A DNA stretch of 18,813 nucleotides from Oscillibacter sp. (GCA_022796315.1 JAAWIL010000019.1:1-18813); one strand, 5' to 3'; counted from the stretch's first letter, positions 1 to 7,086 are shown. The notes: generated by a model not told the origin, from the letters alone. Numbers and translations: made by a program.

Positions 1-92
1 TTGAAATCCGTCAGGATTCCTGCGAGTTTCTTCCTTGCCAGGCAAAAATTTTTCTTGCCAATCTGCATACCGTCACCTATTGGTACAGCTTC

Positions 93-124
93 TTATTTTC
101 GAGCTTTAAGCTCGGAAATAATAT
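93..124. repeat. Palindromic dispersed repeat, copy A
   Basis: A 32-base near-perfect palindrome centred on GAGCTTTAAGCTC, with AT-rich arms (left TTATTTTC, right GGAAATAA). It matches 7212-7243 at 31 of 32 positions on the same strand. It sits in the non-coding 1-167 stretch, downstream of the minus-strand pseudouridine synthase gene. A T-run typical of a terminator is not present next to the stem, so a repeat or operator-like site seems likelier than a simple terminator. Nothing else in 1-167 was recognised apart from a short CTGCTG-TG-CAGCAG inverted repeat at 134-147. Confidence 0.65.
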
Positions 125-167
125 TTTCCAGGCCTGCTGTGCAGCAGCGCGGACAGAGGGGCGGACG

Positions 168-1166
168 TCAGAAACGGGAGCGCCCATTCTCTGTATGGGC
201 GTCCGTCCGGCCGGAAAAATACCGGGTCTGAAAGGGGACCTCCTCCACCGTGAAACTCTTTCCGCGCAGGCCGTTCAGGGGCCCGGCGTCGGTGGTGAAG
301 GCGAAGGCCAGGCGGTAGGCGTACAGCGCCTGCCGGGTTTCGTGGTAGCGCTTATTGACGGCGCCGTTTCCGTATTTGCCGTCCCCCAGCAGGGGACAGC
401 CGATGGAGGCCAGGGACACCCGGATCTGATGGGTTCGCCCCGTCAGCAGGCGGCACTCCACCAGGGACAGCTCTCCCCGGGTCTCCAGGGTTCGATAGAG
501 CGTCACGGCGGTTTTGCCGCCCGGGACCGGGCGGCGGTGGAAGGTCACCTGCTTTTTTGCCTCGTCCTTGCGCAGGAAGCCTTCAATGCGCCCCTCGGCG
601 GGGCGGGGCCGTCCGGCGGTGATGCAGAGATAGGATTTCTCCAGCTCGTGGTCCCGGATTTTCTGATTGAGGACCCGCAGGGCCTCGGCGCTCTTGGCGG
701 CGATGACGATGCCCCCGGTGTTGCGGTCGATCCGGTTGCACAGGGCCGGGGCGAAGGCGTGCTCATCCCGGGGGTTCCACTCTTTTTTCTGATAGAGGTA
801 GGCCTGGATGTGGTTGATGAGGGTGTTGACCTTCTCGGTCTCGTCGGCATGGACTACCATGCCGGGGCGCTTGTCCGCCAGCAGGAGGTGCTCGTCCTCA
901 TAGACGATGTGCAGCTTGGGCTGGAAGATGGAGAGGAAGAGATTTTCCTCGTTGGGCTTGTCAAAGAACTCGTCGTTGATATATAATTGTAAAATGTCGC
1001 CGGTACACAGGCGGGTGTCCCGGGCGGAGCCCTTGCCGTTGACCTTAATCCGTTTGAGACGGATGTATTTTTGCAGCAGGGCAGGGGGGAGCAGAGGCAG
1101 ATTTTTGGATACAAACCGGTCCAGCCTCTGCCCGGCATCGTTTTTTCCAATGGTGAATTCCCGCAT
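168..1166 (-). CDS. RluA-family pseudouridine synthase (RluC/RluD-like)
   Basis: Converts uridine to pseudouridine in structured RNA, probably 23S rRNA; the exact target cannot be read from sequence. The 332-residue protein has an N-terminal S4-type RNA-binding region (about residues 12-75, with the segment ALLQKYIRLKRIKVNG) followed by the catalytic domain. The family signature RIDRNTGG lies at 145-152, with D147 as the expected catalytic aspartate; the later GRTHQIRVSLASIGCPLLGD block is also typical. The start at 1166 is chosen because GGAGG stands just upstream and a promoter lies at 1194-1222; a longer in-frame ORF to 1322 would run through that promoter. The last 15 or so residues (after FQTRYFSG) look like a non-conserved tail and overlap a short inverted repeat at 181-201. 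The gene is divergent from 1261-1536. Confidence 0.93.
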   Translation of the reverse strand: MREFTIGKNDAGQRLDRFVSKNLPLLPPALLQKYIRLKRIKVNGKGSARDTRLCTGDILQLYINDEFFDKPNEENLFLSIFQPKLHIVYEDEHLLLADKRPGMVVHADETEKVNTLINHIQAYLYQKKEWNPRDEHAFAPALCNRIDRNTGGIVIAAKSAEALRVLNQKIRDHELEKSYLCITAGRPRPAEGRIEGFLRKDEAKKQVTFHRRPVPGGKTAVTLYRTLETRGELSLVECRLLTGRTHQIRVSLASIGCPLLGDGKYGNGAVNKRYHETRQALYAYRLAFAFTTDAGPLNGLRGKSFTVEEVPFQTRYFSGRTDAHTENGRSRF

Positions 1167-1193
1167 ATCATACCTCCGTTCCGTCTTTGCACC

Positions 1194-1222
1194 ATTATAT
1201 TTGTTTGACAGGGGCTTGTAAA
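1194..1222 (-). promoter_or_regulatory. Sigma-A-type promoter for the pseudouridine synthase gene
   Basis: Read on the minus strand: TTTACA (1222-1217), a 17-base spacer, then TATAAT (1199-1194). Transcription would start near 1187, leaving a leader of about 20 bases that contains the GGAGG ribosome-binding site. Confidence 0.8.
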
Positions 1223-1260
1223 GTCTGGCGGGGGGAATTTTGAAAAAGTGGAGGGTGGCT

Positions 1261-1536
1261 ATGGAACCGGGCAAGAGAGACCAGGTGAATCTGATCTGGG
1301 TGCTGGGAGGTCTGTACCTCATCTATACAGGCGGCGAGATGCTGTACCGGATTGCCGCCGGGGAAGCGGAGCTGCTGGTGGTCAGCGGCCTTGGCGGACT
1401 GGCCTTCCTGGTGATCGGCGGGGTGATGCTCTGCCGGGAGTGGAAGGCGTTCCAGACGCAAAAGCGCCGCGGGACGGAAGGCCCCCGGGCGGCGGAGGAA
1501 CCGCCGGAGGGAGAGGAGGGCGGTGAGGAGCCGTGA
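1261..1536 (+). CDS. Small two-helix membrane protein, unknown function
   Basis: A 91-residue protein that I do not recognise. Two hydrophobic segments are visible (about residues 12-30, VNLIWVLGGLYLIYTGGEML, and about 39-58, LLVVSGLGGLAFLVIGGVML), followed by a charged tail rich in E, G and P (about 66-91). It is probably a small inner-membrane protein with a short N-terminus and a cytoplasmic acidic tail. The ATG at 1261 is preferred because GGAGGG ends five bases upstream; an in-frame TTG at 1240 would add seven residues but is weaker. Its stop overlaps the GTG start of the next gene (GTGA), so the two are co-translated. No convincing plus-strand promoter was found; a TTGACA at 1205-1210 has no -10 partner. 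Confidence 0.7.
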   Translation: MEPGKRDQVNLIWVLGGLYLIYTGGEMLYRIAAGEAELLVVSGLGGLAFLVIGGVMLCREWKAFQTQKRRGTEGPRAAEEPPEGEEGGEEP

Positions 1537-1982
1537 GGATTGAAGAGCTGAGCGGCGCGGTCTGCCAGTTCCGCCCCTGGCTGGAGGACTTCCGCCACAA
1601 GACCTATGAGCCCGCTTTCCGGGATTACTGCGCCCGGTTCGGGCCGCTGTATGACCAGGCGGCGGGGGAGGCGGAGGATCTCCGGACCTTGGCCGGCGCC
1701 CTGCTGGACGCGCTGGAGCGGAATTGGAGGGACCAGCGCCCCTGGAATCGCGGCGCAGTCCGGGCCAGCGAGAAGCAGATGCTGGTGGTGTATCTCTCCC
1801 CCATGCTGCTGGAGCGGGAGGAGCCCCGGTGCCGGGAGCTGTGCGAGGCGCTGCGGGAGGCCTGGAGTGCCCGCTGGCCGAAGGACGGATACCGCACCGC
1901 CGGGTTTGAGAAGATCCAAAGCGGCTTTCGCAACGCCATTATGGGCATTGAGCTGCGTGGTTTTCAGCGGGAGGACTCCTGA
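1533..1982 (+). CDS. Conserved-looking hypothetical soluble protein
   Basis: A 149-residue protein with no motif I recognise. It is hydrophilic, mostly helical in character and rich in E, R and W, without signal peptide or membrane segment. It reads as one domain: helix-like stretches at about 20-62 and 79-115, ending in a segment GFEKIQSGFRNAIMGIELRG. The GTG start at 1533 overlaps the TGA of the upstream membrane-protein gene and is preceded by GAGGAG, which supports translational coupling. A hairpin that may act as terminator follows at 1988-2039, so the two genes look like a separate unit from yceD-rpmF. Coding potential is judged from codon pattern, overlap and ribosome-binding site, not from a family match. 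Confidence 0.72.
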   Translation: MRIEELSGAVCQFRPWLEDFRHKTYEPAFRDYCARFGPLYDQAAGEAEDLRTLAGALLDALERNWRDQRPWNRGAVRASEKQMLVVYLSPMLLEREEPRCRELCEALREAWSARWPKDGYRTAGFEKIQSGFRNAIMGIELRGFQREDS

Positions 1983-1987
1983 AAATT

Positions 1988-2039
1988 CCGGCAGGGGCCT
2001 GGAATCTCAGGGCCCCTGTGAAAAAACTGCCGGATTTTT
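1988..2039 (+). terminator. Possible rho-independent terminator
   Basis: Two partly competing stems are possible. CAGGGGCC (1992-1999) pairs with GGCCCCTG (2011-2018), and an outer CCGGCAG (1988-1994) pairs with CTGCCGG (2027-2033), which is followed by five Ts (2035-2039). The location between the unknown gene pair and the yceD promoter fits termination. Confidence 0.55.
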
Positions 2040-2050
2040 GAAAAAATTGT

Positions 2051-2079
2051 TTGACAACCGGGGCGGGAACCCTTATAAT
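2051..2079 (+). promoter_or_regulatory. Consensus sigma-A promoter of yceD-rpmF
   Basis: TTGACA at 2051-2056, a 17-base spacer and TATAAT at 2074-2079, which is a perfect match to the housekeeping consensus. Transcription would start near 2086. Ribosomal-protein genes are expected to have such strong promoters. Confidence 0.9.
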
Positions 2080-2106
2080 ACTAATCGTGTCATTGCGAGG
2101 TAGCTT

Positions 2107-2604
2107 ATGATTTTAGATGTCAGGCCGATTCTGCATACCCCGGGGACAGGACTGCCCTTCCGGTTTGAACTGGATCTCTCCGATCTGGAGTTTTTCGGGC
2201 GCCGTCCCATCAGCCGCCCGGTGGCGGTGGAGGGCCGTGTGCGCAACGCGGCGGATGTCCTGACGCTGACCATGACGGCCGGAACGGTGCTGGACGCCGT
2301 GTGCGACCGGTGTGGAAGGATGTTTTCTCAGGAGAAGTGCATCTCTTACAGCTGTATGCTGGCGGAGGAGCTCCAGGGGGAGGACAGCGACGAGATTGTC
2401 CTGCTGGAGGCGGGAAAGCTGGATGTGGGCGATCTGGCCCGCACGGTGTTTATCCTCGAGATGGACACGCAGACATTGTGTTCAGAAGATTGCAAAGGAC
2501 TGTGCTCCCGGTGCGGCGCCAACCTGAACGACGGCCCATGCGGCTGCAGGCAGGAGGGAGACCCCCGTCTGGCGGTTCTGGCAAAGCTTTTAGAGAACAA
2601 ATAA
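2107..2604 (+). CDS. yceD: YceD (DUF177) family protein
   Basis: A 165-residue member of the YceD/DUF177 family, a group almost always encoded just before ribosomal protein L32 and linked in the literature to 23S rRNA or large-subunit assembly. Cysteine pairs suggest metal binding: C66-x2-C69 (CDRC) in the middle, and a C-terminal cluster C125, C129, C133, C136, C145, C147. The family's typical layout, a beta-rich N-terminal half followed by a CxxC and then a cysteine-rich end, is visible. The start at 2107 has GAGG six bases upstream and follows a consensus promoter. rpmF starts 42 bases after its stop, so the two share a transcript. Confidence 0.9.
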   Translation: MILDVRPILHTPGTGLPFRFELDLSDLEFFGRRPISRPVAVEGRVRNAADVLTLTMTAGTVLDAVCDRCGRMFSQEKCISYSCMLAEELQGEDSDEIVLLEAGKLDVGDLARTVFILEMDTQTLCSEDCKGLCSRCGANLNDGPCGCRQEGDPRLAVLAKLLENK

Positions 2605-2646
2605 ACATGCCCTGCGGGGCTTTGCGAGATCAAGGAGGTGTCAAGG

Positions 2647-2841
2647 ATGGCAGTACCCAAGGGAAAAGTATCAAAGGCAAGACGCGATAAGCGGCGGAGC
2701 TCCCACTGGAAGCTGGCGGCCCCTGGTCTCGTCGCGTGTTCCAAGTGCGGCGCCATGCGCCTGCCCCACCGGATGTGTCCCGAGTGCGGCAGCTACAATG
2801 GCCGCGAGGTGAAGGTAATCAAGTCCGCCGTGGCGAAATAA
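2647..2841 (+). CDS. rpmF: 50S ribosomal protein L32
   Basis: A component of the large ribosomal subunit. The 64-residue protein begins MAVPKGKVSKARRDKRRS, the classic L32 N-terminus, and carries a zinc ribbon with C31, C34, C44 and C47, so it is the zinc-binding (C+) form. It is slightly longer than the usual 56-60 residues because of a short basic tail. The ATG at 2647 is chosen over the in-frame GTG at 2638 because the GTG is part of the AAGGAGGTG ribosome-binding site. It is co-transcribed with yceD and ends before a strong terminator. Confidence 0.97.
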   Translation: MAVPKGKVSKARRDKRRSSHWKLAAPGLVACSKCGAMRLPHRMCPECGSYNGREVKVIKSAVAK

Positions 2842-2851
2842 AGCGTCTGCA

Positions 2852-2884
2852 AAGGAGGGAAGGCTGCTTCCCTCCTTGCTTTTT
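2852..2884 (+). terminator. Rho-independent terminator after rpmF
   Basis: A perfect 11-bp stem, AAGGAGGGAAG (2852-2862) with CTTCCCTCCTT (2867-2877), a GCTG loop, then a T-run at 2880-2884. Confidence 0.92.
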
Positions 2885-2887
2885 GTC

Positions 2888-2916
2888 TTGCCATCCTGCC
2901 TGCGGGCGGGTATAAT
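2888..2916 (+). promoter_or_regulatory. Sigma-A-type promoter of the der operon
   Basis: TTGCCA (2888-2893), 17-base spacer, TATAAT (2911-2916). It lies directly after the rpmF terminator and would give a leader of about 60 bases before der. Confidence 0.75.
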
Positions 2917-2985
2917 ACTGTGTAATGGATCAAAGCACCGTGGGGGGGCTGCCCCGCGGCGGATACAGAGAGGAAGTGACTGCCG

Positions 2986-4311
2986 GTGAAACCCATCATC
3001 GCCATTGTGGGCCGGCCCAACGTGGGCAAGTCCATGCTGTTCAACAAGCTGATTGGCAAGCGCCTTGCCATTGTGGAGGATACCCCCGGTGTTACCCGGG
3101 ACCGGATCTATGGGGAGAGCGACTGGTGCGGCCGGGCCTTTACCCTGATCGACACCGGCGGCATCGAGCCCCGCACGGATGACAAGATCCTGGCCTTCAT
3201 GCGGGACCAGGCCCAGACTGCCATCGAGACCGCCGACGTCATCGTCTTTTTGACGGATGTCCGCACGGGCCTCACCGCCTCGGACCAGGAGGTGGCGTCC
3301 ATGCTGCTCCGCAGCGGGAAGCCGATTGTCCTGGCGGTCAACAAGATGGACTCCACCGGCGCGCTGGACCCGGATTTCTACGAGTTTTACAATCTGGGAT
3401 TGGGGGACCCCATCGCCGTCTCCGCCCTCCACGGCCACGGCACCGGTGACCTGCTGGACGCCTGCCTCCGGTACTTCCCGCCGGAGGACGAGGAAGAGGA
3501 GGAGGACGACGCGATCCATGTGGCGGTGATCGGCAAGCCCAACGCCGGCAAGTCCTCCCTGGTAAACCAGATCCTGGGGGAGGAGCGGGTGATCGTCTCC
3601 GACATGGCGGGCACGACGCGGGACGCCATCGACTCCCGCTTTGAAAACGACCAGGGCAGCTTCGTCTTTATTGACACCGCCGGCCTCCGGCGCAAGAGCA
3701 AGGTGGACGAGGACATTGAGAAGTACAGCGTCCTGCGGGCCACCATGGCCATTGAGCGCAGCGACGTGTGCCTCATCATGATCGACGCCACGGAGGGCGT
3801 GACCGAGCAGGACACCAAGGTGGCGGGCCTGGCCCACGAGGCCGGGAAGGCCAGCATCATCGTGGTAAACAAGTGGGACCTCATCGAGAAGGACGGCAAG
3901 ACCATGGACCACATGCGGGAGGACGTCCGGCGGGATCTCAGCTTTATGACCTATGCCCCCGTTCTCTTTCTCTCCGCCAAGACCGGCCAGCGGGTGGACC
4001 GGCTCTTCGCGCTCATTGACTATGTCAGCAACCAGGCCAGCACCCGGATTACCACCGGGATGCTGAACGAGGTTCTGGCGGACGCCCAGACCCGGGTGCA
4101 GCCCCCCACCGACAAGGGGCGGCGGCTGAAAATCTACTATATGACCCAGGTGGGCATCCGGCCGCCTCACTTTGTGATCTTCTGCAACGACGCGAGGCTC
4201 TTCCACTTCTCCTACCAGCGGTATCTGGAGAACTGCATCCGCAATACCTTCGGTCTGGAGGGAACGCCTATCCGCATCTCGATCCGGCAGAAGGGAGAGA
4301 AGGAGCCGTGA
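2986..4311 (+). CDS. der: Ribosome-assembly GTPase Der (EngA)
   Basis: An essential GTPase with two tandem G domains that acts in 50S subunit maturation. The 441-residue length is normal. First G domain: P-loop GRPNVGKS at 9-16, DTGG at 56-59, NKMD at 119-122. Second: GKPNAGKS at 183-190, DTAG at 230-233, NKWD at 295-298. An acidic linker (EDEEEEEDD, about 167-175) joins the domains, and the C-terminal part from about 355 is the KH-like RNA-binding domain. Residue 17, just after the first P-loop, is Met where Thr is usual (GKSMLFN). The GTG start at 2986 gives the expected N-terminus KPIIAIVG and has AGGAAG nine bases upstream. Its stop overlaps the GTG of the next gene. Confidence 0.97.
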   Translation: MKPIIAIVGRPNVGKSMLFNKLIGKRLAIVEDTPGVTRDRIYGESDWCGRAFTLIDTGGIEPRTDDKILAFMRDQAQTAIETADVIVFLTDVRTGLTASDQEVASMLLRSGKPIVLAVNKMDSTGALDPDFYEFYNLGLGDPIAVSALHGHGTGDLLDACLRYFPPEDEEEEEDDAIHVAVIGKPNAGKSSLVNQILGEERVIVSDMAGTTRDAIDSRFENDQGSFVFIDTAGLRRKSKVDEDIEKYSVLRATMAIERSDVCLIMIDATEGVTEQDTKVAGLAHEAGKASIIVVNKWDLIEKDGKTMDHMREDVRRDLSFMTYAPVLFLSAKTGQRVDRLFALIDYVSNQASTRITTGMLNEVLADAQTRVQPPTDKGRRLKIYYMTQVGIRPPHFVIFCNDARLFHFSYQRYLENCIRNTFGLEGTPIRISIRQKGEKEP

Positions 4312-4688
4312 GCCCGGCAGAGAAGCTGTTTCTCCCCGTTTACCTGTTTTTGATGGCTGTGGGCTATATCATGGCCTTTTTTAAGATTCTGCCGGCGTCG
4401 ATTCTCGCGTGTCTGCTGGGGGCTATGGGCGGTCTGCTGCTCGCGGTCCGGCCCCGGCACGGGGATCACGCATCCCGGACCTCGCGGGGCCTGCTCTTTG
4501 GCGGGGCGCTCCTTCTGGATCTCATGATGCTGGTTCTGGCGTCGTGGATCGGGGGGAAGTGGGGGTATTTCGTGATGGGTGCCGAGAAGGGACGCAGGCT
4601 GGGCGTGTATTTTTCCGTGTTTTTCGATCTTGTGGGGAACGCGCTGGCGGTCTGGATTGCGGGCAGACGGCGCGGTAAGGAGGTCTGA
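4308..4688 (+). CDS. Unknown four-helix membrane protein between der and plsY
   Basis: A 126-residue protein I do not recognise. It has about four hydrophobic segments (roughly 7-26, 28-47, 62-82 and 98-118) with short charged loops, the largest being RPRHGDHASRTSRG at about 48-61, and a basic end (GRRRGKEV). This predicts an integral cytoplasmic-membrane protein. The GTG start overlaps the der stop codon (GTGA), and plsY begins only three bases after its own stop, so it is translationally coupled on both sides. That position suggests a role near lipid synthesis or simply conserved operon placement; no function can be assigned. Confidence 0.75.
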   Translation: MSPAEKLFLPVYLFLMAVGYIMAFFKILPASILACLLGAMGGLLLAVRPRHGDHASRTSRGLLFGGALLLDLMMLVLASWIGGKWGYFVMGAEKGRRLGVYFSVFFDLVGNALAVWIAGRRRGKEV

Positions 4689-4691
4689 GGA

Positions 4692-5402
4692 ATGTCACCG
4701 GAAGCGAACGTGATGTACTGCATTCCCACGCTGTGGGGAGAATTGGAGCGCCACCCGCAGTACTGGGGGATGATTGCCGCTGTGGCGGCGGCGTCCTATT
4801 TTCTGGGCTGTTTCAACGGCGCGGTAATCGTGTCCAAGTATATCCTTCGGGATGATGTTCGGAACCACGGCAGCGGCAACGCGGGGCTGACCAACTTCTA
4901 CCGCACCTTCGGCGGTCCGCTGACCGCTGTGGTGATCCTGTGCGACGTGCTGAAGGCGGTGATCGCCGTGCTGCTGGGGATCTGGTTCTTTGCCTGGGCC
5001 CCGGAGCCTGTGCTGGGCAAATACTGGGCCGCCCTGTTCTGCCTGCTGGGGCACATGTTTCCCTGCATGTTCCGTTTCAGGGGCGGCAAGGGCATCCTCT
5101 CCGGCGGAACCATCGCCCTGATGATTGACTGGCGGGTGGCGCTGGTGGTCTGGGGGGGCTTCCTGCTCCTGGTGGTGCTGACCAGGTATGTATCCCTTGG
5201 CTCCCTGTGGGCCGGGGTCAGCTTCCCCTTCGCGATTTGGTTTTTCCACCCGGGTACGGCGGCGCCGGACCCCGTCATTGTGATCCTGAGCTTCCTGTGC
5301 GGCGGATTGGTGGTCTGGCAGCACCGGGGAAACCTGAAACGGCTGCTCACCGGCACAGAGAGCAAATTCAGCCTGCACCATAAAAAGGAGGGTTCGCCAT
5401 GA
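4692..5402 (+). CDS. plsY: Glycerol-3-phosphate acyltransferase PlsY
   Basis: An integral membrane enzyme that moves the acyl group from acyl-phosphate (made by PlsX) to glycerol-3-phosphate, giving lysophosphatidic acid, the first committed phospholipid precursor. Three family motifs are visible: GSGNAGLTN at 60-68 (a variant of GSGNxGATN), FRFRGGKGI at 127-135, and the C-terminal HRGNLKRLLTGTESK. Several hydrophobic helices surround them. At 236 residues it is somewhat longer than usual (about 190-220), mainly from an N-terminal extension of about 25 residues. The start at 4692 has AAGGAGG upstream. It overlaps gpsA by four bases (ATGA), which supplies its substrate, so the coupling makes metabolic sense. 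Confidence 0.95.
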   Translation: MSPEANVMYCIPTLWGELERHPQYWGMIAAVAAASYFLGCFNGAVIVSKYILRDDVRNHGSGNAGLTNFYRTFGGPLTAVVILCDVLKAVIAVLLGIWFFAWAPEPVLGKYWAALFCLLGHMFPCMFRFRGGKGILSGGTIALMIDWRVALVVWGGFLLLVVLTRYVSLGSLWAGVSFPFAIWFFHPGTAAPDPVIVILSFLCGGLVVWQHRGNLKRLLTGTESKFSLHHKKEGSP

Positions 5403-6403
5403 AAGCGGTAGTACTGGGCAGCGGCGGCTGGGGCACCGCCCTGAGCATGGTGCTCTGTGACAACGGTCACGAGGTATCACTCTGGTCTCACAGCCCGGAG
5501 AAGGCGGAGCAAATGGCCAGGAGCCGGGAAAATCCCCTGCTGAAGGGCATCCGCCTGCCGGAGAGCCTCCGGGTCACCGGGGATTTGGCCTGTCTGGAGG
5601 GAGCGGAGCTGGTGATCAGCGCGCCGCCGTCCTTTGCCGTCCGGGAGACGGGGAGGAAGGCCGCGCCGTATCTGACGCCGGAGACGGTGTTGGTGACGGT
5701 GTCCAAGGGCATCGAGCGGGACACCAATCTGCGGATGAGCCAGGTGCTGGCGGAGGCCACCGGCGGTGTCTGCCGGGTGGCGGCCCTGTCCGGCCCCTCT
5801 CACGCGGAGGAAGTGGGCATCCGGATGCCCACGGGCTGCGTGGCGGCCTGCGGGGACCGGGCGGCCTCCCGTTTGGTGCAGGACGCGTTTATGAATGATT
5901 ACTTCCGGGTTTACACCAGCTATGATCTCATCGGCGTGGAGCTGGCGGGGGCCCTGAAAAACGTGGTGGCCCTCAGCTGCGGCATCTGCACGGGCCTGGG
6001 ACTCCAGGACAACACCAAGGCGCTGCTGATGACTCGGGCCATGGCGGAGCTGACGCGCCTGGGCGAGCAGCTGGGAGGCACCCGGCGGACCTTCGGCGGC
6101 CTTGCCGGGATGGGGGACCTGATTGTGACCTGTACCTCCCTGCACTCCCGCAACAACCGGGCGGGCATTCTGATTGGCCAGGGCAAGAGCGTGCAGGAGG
6201 CCATGGAGGAGGTCGGCGCAGTGGTAGAGGGCTACTACGCCGCCGAGAGCATCCACCAGCTGAGCCGGCGGGAGGGCGTGGAGATGCCCATCTGCGACTG
6301 CGTGTATGAGGTGCTGTATCGTGGCAAGCAGGTGCGGGATGTGGTCACGGAGCTGATGACCCGGGCGAAGAAGGACGAGCTTCTGGAGACCACCTGGCTG
6401 TAA
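5399..6403 (+). CDS. gpsA: NAD(P)H-dependent glycerol-3-phosphate dehydrogenase
   Basis: A cytosolic enzyme that reduces dihydroxyacetone phosphate to sn-glycerol-3-phosphate, the backbone used by PlsY encoded just upstream. The 334-residue protein has the N-terminal dinucleotide-binding motif GSGGWGTAL at 8-16, followed by the conserved VSKGIE and SGPSHAEE blocks, and the catalytic lysine in GALKNVVAL (K187). The C-terminal helical domain includes the NNRAGILIGQG and VVEGYYAAESI stretches typical of the family. Start and plsY stop overlap as ATGA, with AAGGAGG in the plsY tail as ribosome-binding site. It is the last gene of the der operon and is followed by a long two-way hairpin. Confidence 0.97.
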   Translation: MKAVVLGSGGWGTALSMVLCDNGHEVSLWSHSPEKAEQMARSRENPLLKGIRLPESLRVTGDLACLEGAELVISAPPSFAVRETGRKAAPYLTPETVLVTVSKGIERDTNLRMSQVLAEATGGVCRVAALSGPSHAEEVGIRMPTGCVAACGDRAASRLVQDAFMNDYFRVYTSYDLIGVELAGALKNVVALSCGICTGLGLQDNTKALLMTRAMAELTRLGEQLGGTRRTFGGLAGMGDLIVTCTSLHSRNNRAGILIGQGKSVQEAMEEVGAVVEGYYAAESIHQLSRREGVEMPICDCVYEVLYRGKQVRDVVTELMTRAKKDELLETTWL

Positions 6404-6448
6404 CGGAGAAGCCGGGGCGGAAGCGCCGCCGGAATGCCGGAATACGAG

Positions 6449-6485
6449 AAAGACGCATGAGAACGTTTCGTTCTCATGCGTCTTT
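6449..6485. terminator. Bidirectional terminator hairpin after gpsA
   Basis: A perfect 17-bp stem, AAAGACGCATGAGAACG (6449-6465) with its complement at 6469-6485, and a TTT loop. It ends in TCTTTT on the plus strand and, on the minus strand, in TCTTTCTC. It separates the convergent gpsA and the Cys-rich gene; the stop codon of the latter (6474-6476) lies inside the stem. Confidence 0.88.
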
Positions 6486-6695
6486 TGCGCCGCTGGTCCG
6501 TTCCAGCGCCCGCCGGGCGAAGGCCTCAATGGAGCAGTCCTCCACCGTCTCTCCCGGCGTGATGACCAGGTCAAAAAAGCAGCTGGGAATCTCCCGTTTG
6601 CGCAGCTCTTTTTCAATGCACAAGGAGCACCCCTGGTCGTGATTGGCCGGATGGCACCGGCAGGCGGTGTTCCGGCAGGGACAAAAATGATTCAT
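6474..6695 (-). CDS. Small Cys-rich protein, possible metal binder (DUF6485-like)
   Basis: A 73-residue soluble protein with ten cysteines: C5, C7, C12, C14, C23, C26, C39, C54 are clearest in spaced pairs, with H15 and H19 between them, which suggests a zinc or iron-sulfur site in the first half. The stretch ELRKREIPSCFF recalls short clostridial proteins of the DUF6485 type, but this match is from memory and uncertain. The rest (about 41-73) is acidic and helical. The ATG at 6695 is chosen because GAGGAGG lies about five bases upstream; upstream in-frame starts would run into the rpmB terminator. It is therefore translated either from read-through of that terminator or from a promoter I cannot see. 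Confidence 0.68.
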   Translation of the reverse strand: MNHFCPCRNTACRCHPANHDQGCSLCIEKELRKREIPSCFFDLVITPGETVEDCSIEAFARRALERTSGAKDA

Positions 6696-6712
6696 CGGGC
6701 CTCCTCTCATGC

Positions 6713-6739
6713 AAAAACCCGCGCCCAAAGGGCGCGGGT
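6713..6739 (-). terminator. Rho-independent terminator after rpmB
   Basis: On the minus strand, ACCCGCGCCC (6739-6730) and GGGCGCGGGT (6726-6717) form a 10-bp GC-rich stem with a TTT loop, ending in a run of Ts (6717-6713). Confidence 0.92.
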
Positions 6740-6755
6740 GGCTGTTTGTCCAATG

Positions 6756-6944
6756 TCAGATCGCTCTGGTCACCTTGCCGGAACGCATACACCGGGTACA
6801 AACATACACATGGCGGGGGCTGCCATTGACGATCGCCTTGACCCGCTTCACATTGGGCTTCCAAGTACGGTTGGAGCGCCGGTGAGAGTGAGAGACCTTG
6901 ATGCCAAAGGTAACGCCCTTATCGCAGAACTCGCATTTAGCCAT
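6756..6944 (-). CDS. rpmB: 50S ribosomal protein L28
   Basis: A large-subunit ribosomal protein of 62 residues, the usual length for Gram-positive forms. It begins MAKCEFCDKGVTFGIKVSHS and has two cysteine pairs, C4/C7 and C49/C52 (VCTRC), so it is the zinc-binding (C+) form. The ATG at 6944 follows GGGAGGTG; a longer in-frame ORF to 7040 is non-coding leader because it would cover the promoter region. It is transcribed alone, with a promoter at 6999-7027 and a strong terminator right after the stop. Confidence 0.97.
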   Translation of the reverse strand: MAKCEFCDKGVTFGIKVSHSHRRSNRTWKPNVKRVKAIVNGSPRHVYVCTRCMRSGKVTRAI

Positions 6945-6998
6945 CCGTTGCACCTCCCTGCTGCTGTGTATTCGTGTCCTCTTGCAGGCACGCTTAGT

Positions 6999-7027
6999 AT
7001 GATAGCAGAAAACGGCGCAAAAAGCAA
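6999..7027 (-). promoter_or_regulatory. Likely rpmB promoter
   Basis: On the minus strand, TTGCTT (7027-7022), a 17-base spacer, then TATCAT (7004-6999). The leader to the start codon would be about 45-50 bases. Confidence 0.6.
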
Positions 7028-7086
7028 GAAGAATTTTCAAAAATCGAAAAGTTTTTTACAAAGACCGCCGACATCTCCCGCCGCCA

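Noticed and set aside
1..231. Plus-strand ORF of 76 codons starting with TTG
   Set aside because: It runs through the palindromic repeat and into the opposite strand of the pseudouridine synthase gene, has no ribosome-binding site in view and no protein-like pattern.
1205..1210. TTGACA as -35 box for the 1261-1536 gene
   Set aside because: No AT-rich -10 hexamer lies 16-18 bases downstream; this stretch is better explained as part of the minus-strand promoter region.
2671..4206. Minus-strand ORF of 511 codons opposite der and rpmF
   Set aside because: Antisense shadow of well-identified genes and it crosses their terminator and promoter.
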